From the NCBI GenBank assembly GCA_003155465.1, contig PMCR01000374.1, forward strand, positions 4,365 to 10,791: DNA of 6,427 nucleotides. Direction: 5' to 3'. This DNA is from Myxococcales bacterium (GTDB taxonomy: Bacteria; Myxococcota; Polyangia; Fen-1088). The notes beneath the pieces are model-generated. The model was not told the DNA's origin and searched no databases. It saw only the letters and a program-made list of their open reading frames with translations. Both the position numbers and the translations under genes were made by a program. Below are positions 3,768 to 6,427 of the stretch, in pieces; the first letter of the stretch is position 1, and the number at the start of each line of letters is the position of its first letter.

Positions 3768-5105
3768 ATGGCACGCGTCGTGCTTGTTGCTCTGTGCGTG
3801 ATTGCTGCAAGCAACATCGCGGGGCCGCCCGACGGGCCAGGGCCACGTCCAGTTGCCACGCTGGCGATTGCTGCGCCTGCCAGCCCGATCGATGCCGCGC
3901 CGAAGAAGTCGTGGAGAGGTCTGCGACGAAATGGGATCATCGCCCTGCTCGCGCTGGTGGCGCTTATGACTGTGGCTGGCGTCGCCTGGTACCGACTGAG
4001 CCGACCCACGGGGTCAGGCTTCCGCACGGTGCGGGTGGTGCGCGCCGATATTACCGAACGTGTGACCGCCACCGGCACTCTGCAGCCGGTCATCACCTCG
4101 CCGGTCGGCGCGCAGGTATCCGGCATCGTGGCCAAGCTCCACGCCGATTTCAACTCGCAGGTAAAGGCTGGGGATCTCCTGGTGGAGCTGGATCCTGCGC
4201 TCTTCCAGAACGCGGTGGCGATGGCGACCGCACAACTTGCGCAGGCCAAGGCGAACCTGACCAGCGCTCACGCGAACGCGCGCGGAGCCGTAAGCGTGCG
4301 CGACCGTACGCGACTGCTCGAGCGCAAGTCCCTGGTGAGCGGCGCCGATCTGGACGCGAGCGAAGCGGTCTTCGGCCAGACTGCCGGGCAATCGCGCTCG
4401 GGCGCCGCGCAGATTGCGCAGGCCTACGCCCAGCTCGACAAGGCCAAATTGGATTACGAGCACTCAATCATTCGCTCGCCCGTGGACGGCACTGTCATCT
4501 CGCGGAATATCGATATCGGCCAGGCCGTGGCGGCGACTCTCACAGCTCCCACGCTCTTCACGATCGCGCGGGATCTGCACCATATGCAGGTTCACGCCGC
4601 GGTGGATGAAGCCGACATCGGCGGGGTTCGCACTGGCCAGAACGCGACGTTCACGGTCGATGCATTCCGCGACCAGACCTTTGGCGCGGTCGTGCACGAG
4701 GTGCGGAACGCGCCGCAGACGCTATCGAATGTGGTGACCTACGACGTCGTGCTCGACGCGGAGAACCCTGACTTGAAGCTTCGTCCGGGTATGACCGCCA
4801 ACGTGCTGATTCTGATCGTGCAAAAGAGTCAGGTGCCTGCGGTGGCAAACGAGGCGTTGCGCTTCCGGCCGGCGGCCGCGCCAACTGCCGCAAGCAGCGT
4901 GAAGGCCGCCGCGAACGCGCAGCAGGGCGCGGCGGTCTACGTCCCGCAAGCCGGCCGCGCCGTGCGGGTTGCGATCAAGATTGGCGTGTCCGATGGGAAC
5001 ATGACCGAAGTGGACGGCCTCGACCCTGGCCGCGAAGTGATCGTCGATGTCGTTCGAGACAAGGGCAAGGCACCCGCTGCCGCAGGGGCAGGCCGTGGCA
5101 TGTGA
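3768..5105 (+). CDS. MacA-like periplasmic adaptor (membrane fusion protein) of an ABC efflux pump
   Basis: The product (445 aa from the ATG at 3768) links an inner-membrane ABC exporter to an outer-membrane channel. A membrane anchor lies at about residues 56-75 (IIALLALVALMTVAGVAWY). The first lipoyl half-motif is at about 111-143 (SPVGAQVSGIV, VKAGDLLVELDP), then an Ala/Gln-rich helical hairpin (about 144-233), the second lipoyl half (about 236-267, RSPVDGTVISRNIDIGQAV), and a beta-barrel and membrane-proximal part (about 270-430, with LRPGMTANVLI). This order is that of the MacA/HlyD adaptors. E. coli MacA has 371 residues, so this start leaves a long N-terminus with an extra hydrophobic stretch near residues 4-16. 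No ribosome binding site precedes 3768, and the frame is open back to 3513, so the start is uncertain. The gene overlaps the downstream ATPase gene. Confidence 0.9.
   Translation: MARVVLVALCVIAASNIAGPPDGPGPRPVATLAIAAPASPIDAAPKKSWRGLRRNGIIALLALVALMTVAGVAWYRLSRPTGSGFRTVRVVRADITERVTATGTLQPVITSPVGAQVSGIVAKLHADFNSQVKAGDLLVELDPALFQNAVAMATAQLAQAKANLTSAHANARGAVSVRDRTRLLERKSLVSGADLDASEAVFGQTAGQSRSGAAQIAQAYAQLDKAKLDYEHSIIRSPVDGTVISRNIDIGQAVAATLTAPTLFTIARDLHHMQVHAAVDEADIGGVRTGQNATFTVDAFRDQTFGAVVHEVRNAPQTLSNVVTYDVVLDAENPDLKLRPGMTANVLILIVQKSQVPAVANEALRFRPAAAPTAASSVKAAANAQQGAAVYVPQAGRAVRVAIKIGVSDGNMTEVDGLDPGREVIVDVVRDKGKAPAAAGAGRGM
3769..3784 (+). promoter_or_regulatory. Possible sigma-54-type -24/-12 sequence on the adaptor start
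   Basis: TGGCACGCGTCGTGCT matches the consensus TGGCACG-N4-TTGCW at all but one fixed position, with GG (3770-3771) and GC (3782-3783) ten bases apart. A transcript would start near 3795. That would exclude the ATG at 3768 as start and leave only a GTG at 3798, almost leaderless, as an in-frame start before the membrane segment. Either the site is coincidental or the annotated start is wrong. Confidence 0.25.
5084..5088 (+). promoter_or_regulatory. Ribosome binding site favouring a GTG start for the ATPase
   Basis: AGGGG lies six bases before the GTG at 5095 and inside the end of the adaptor gene. The alternative ATG at 5047 has no comparable site. Confidence 0.5.
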
Positions 5106-5835
5106 ACCGATCATCCGGCTCGCGGGCATTGCCAAGACCTACAAGACCGGCGAGGTCGAGGTCCACGCGCTGGTCGATGTGGACCTGACGGTCGAGACGA
5201 TCGAGATGGTCGCCATCATGGGCCCGTCCGGCTCGGGTAAATCGACGCTGATGAATCTGCTGGGCTGCCTCGATCAGCCCACCAAGGGCAGCTATCTCTT
5301 CGAAGGGCGCGAGGTCGCGACTCTGCAGAAGCGTGATCTCTCGGCGCTGCGCCTTTCGGCATTCGGATTCGTGTTCCAGGGCTTCCAGCTTATCGCGCGC
5401 ACCAGCGCGCTCGACAACGTGGCGCTCCCGCTGGTGTACGCCGACGTGCCAGTGGCGGAGCGCAGAGCCCGGGCCAAGGAGGCGCTCGGGCGGGTTGGGC
5501 TTGCCGGCCGCGAGGACCACACCTCCGCGCAGCTCTCCGGGGGCCAGCAGCAGCGCGTGGCCATCGCGCGCGCGCTGGTGAACCGGCCACGCCTGATCCT
5601 GGCCGACGAGCCCACCGGCGCGCTCGATACACGCACCTCAATGGAAGTCCTTGGTTTGGTTCAGTCCCTGCACAAAGGCGGAATCACCGTGGTAATGGTC
5701 ACCCACGAACCAGACATCGCTGCCTACGCCGACCGGCTGGTGGTCGTGCGCGATGGGCGAATCCAGTCGGACAAGAAGCAAGTCCCCCACGATGCGGCGG
5801 CCGATCTCGCCGCGATGCCGGAGCAGGCAGCATGA
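5095..5835 (+). CDS. MacB-type ABC transporter ATP-binding protein
   Basis: The 246-aa product is the ATP-hydrolysing subunit of a MacAB/LolCDE-like exporter and sits on the cytoplasmic face of the inner membrane. From the GTG start, Walker A is GPSGSGKST (about 43-51), the Q-loop Gln is about 95 in FVFQGFQLI, the ABC signature LSGGQQQR begins at about 147, Walker B is [12 protein letters not shown] (about 167-178, catalytic Glu172), and the switch His204 is in MVTHEPD. All key residues are present. The GTG at 5095 has a ribosome binding site, overlaps the adaptor gene by 11 bp and puts [14 protein letters not shown] close to the N-terminus as in the family. An ATG at 5047 would add 16 residues and overlap by 59 bp; it cannot be excluded. 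In E. coli MacB the ATPase and permease are one chain; here they are separate. The stop overlaps the permease ATG. Confidence 0.93.
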   Translation: MACEPIIRLAGIAKTYKTGEVEVHALVDVDLTVETIEMVAIMGPSGSGKSTLMNLLGCLDQPTKGSYLFEGREVATLQKRDLSALRLSAFGFVFQGFQLIARTSALDNVALPLVYADVPVAERRARAKEALGRVGLAGREDHTSAQLSGGQQQRVAIARALVNRPRLILADEPTGALDTRTSMEVLGLVQSLHKGGITVVMVTHEPDIAAYADRLVVVRDGRIQSDKKQVPHDAAADLAAMPEQAA

Positions 5836-6427
5836 GGGCACTTATATCCATCATCCCGCTCGCGTTCGGTGCGCTCCGGCGCAACGTCATGCGATCGTTG
5901 CTGACCGCATTGGGCGTGATCATCGGCGTGGGCGCGCTCATAGTGACGGTCGCGTCCGGTGAGGGCTCCAAGGCCGTGCTGCTGGAGCAGCTCGCGACTC
6001 TAGGAACCAACCTTTTGATCGTGCTCCCAGGCTCCAGCACCCTGGGCGGAGCGCGTGGTGGGCCAGGTTCCGGCAAGCCGCTCACCCACGCCGACCTGCT
6101 CGCTATCATGAATGGGGCCAGCGCGGCCCGCTACGCCGCACCGCTGGACCGAACCGTCGTGCAGGTCGTACTCGACAACCAGAATTGGCTCACCACGGTC
6201 TACGGATCCACGCCCGAGTTTTTCGCCATTCGCGAATGGTCGCTCGCGCATGGGCGCTTCTTCAACAGCAGCGAGTCCGACTCGGGCGCCAAAGTGTGCG
6301 TGTTCGGACAGACCGTGGCGAAGCAGCTTTTCGGCGCGAGTGAACCGCTGGGCCAAGTCGTGCGTGTAAAGTCGATGCCCTGCCAGGTCGTGGGCGTTCT
6401 CGCGAGCAAGGGACAGTCCTCGCAAGG
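5832..6427 (+). CDS. MacB/FtsX-type ABC transporter permease, N-terminal part (runs off the right edge)
   Basis: The visible 198 codons encode the inner-membrane subunit of the exporter. The order is a short cytoplasmic N-terminus ([20 protein letters not shown]), the first membrane segment at about 22-40 (SLLTALGVIIGVGALIVTV), and the start of the large periplasmic domain. LEQLATLGTNLLIVLPGS (about 51-68), TTVYGSTPEFFAIREW (121-136) and VVGVLASKGQSS match the MacB permease pattern, where the stretch after GVL..KGQS is followed by a conserved segment now outside the window. Three further membrane segments are expected downstream. The ATG at 5832 overlaps the ATPase stop as ATGA, with GGAG at 5820-5823, eight bases upstream, so translation is probably coupled. 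The substrate cannot be read from the sequence; related pumps move macrolides, peptides or lipopeptides. Confidence 0.92.
   Translation, partial: MRALISIIPLAFGALRRNVMRSLLTALGVIIGVGALIVTVASGEGSKAVLLEQLATLGTNLLIVLPGSSTLGGARGGPGSGKPLTHADLLAIMNGASAARYAAPLDRTVVQVVLDNQNWLTTVYGSTPEFFAIREWSLAHGRFFNSSESDSGAKVCVFGQTVAKQLFGASEPLGQVVRVKSMPCQVVGVLASKGQSSQ

Noticed and set aside
1..6427. CRISPR array, insertion sequence, tRNA or rRNA genes
   Set aside because: No regularly spaced repeats, transposase motifs, terminal inverted repeats, cloverleaf sequences or rRNA-like stretches were seen.

Overview
This GC-rich window looks like chromosomal DNA of a Gram-negative bacterium, most likely a proteobacterium and possibly a betaproteobacterium. 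The signs are three lipoprotein signal peptides, an OmpA-like peptidoglycan-binding domain, a MacA-type periplasmic adaptor and strong Shine-Dalgarno sites. The placement is inferred from gene content and not from a marker gene.

The window splits at a divergent intergenic region, about 3515-3767. To the left, seven genes read on the minus strand from 3514 to the left edge. In transcription order they are: a 106-aa unrecognised protein with a C-terminal cysteine cluster; a 427-bp stretch with no supported gene; a 70-aa unrecognised protein; a 92-aa coiled-coil protein of the sll1863-like stress type; a 122-aa DUF4398-type lipoprotein; a 296-aa lipoprotein with an N-terminal DUF4398-like helical part and a C-terminal OmpA-like domain; a 159-aa lipoprotein whose coiled-coil tail resembles the 92-aa protein; and the first 88 codons of a transaldolase. 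The genes from 2766 down to 343 are closely spaced, with gaps of about 20-85 bp. They look like one cell-envelope or stress unit, with transaldolase as a metabolic neighbour.

To the right, three genes read on the plus strand: a MacA-like periplasmic adaptor, a MacB-type ABC ATPase and the first 198 codons of a MacB/FtsX-type permease. Adaptor and ATPase overlap by about 11 bp, and ATPase and permease overlap by ATGA, so the three are probably translationally coupled. Together they would form an inner-membrane ABC export pump that needs a TolC-like outer-membrane channel. No channel gene lies in the window.

The least explained parts are non-coding. The divergent region holds an 18-bp palindrome inside a pair of direct repeats set exactly 21 bp apart. 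A sigma-54-like -24/-12 sequence sits on the presumed adaptor start codon. A long imperfect hairpin lies after the OmpA-type lipoprotein gene. I found no mobile element, CRISPR array, tRNA or rRNA. The genes resemble known or conserved hypothetical families, and nothing here proves a wholly new system.
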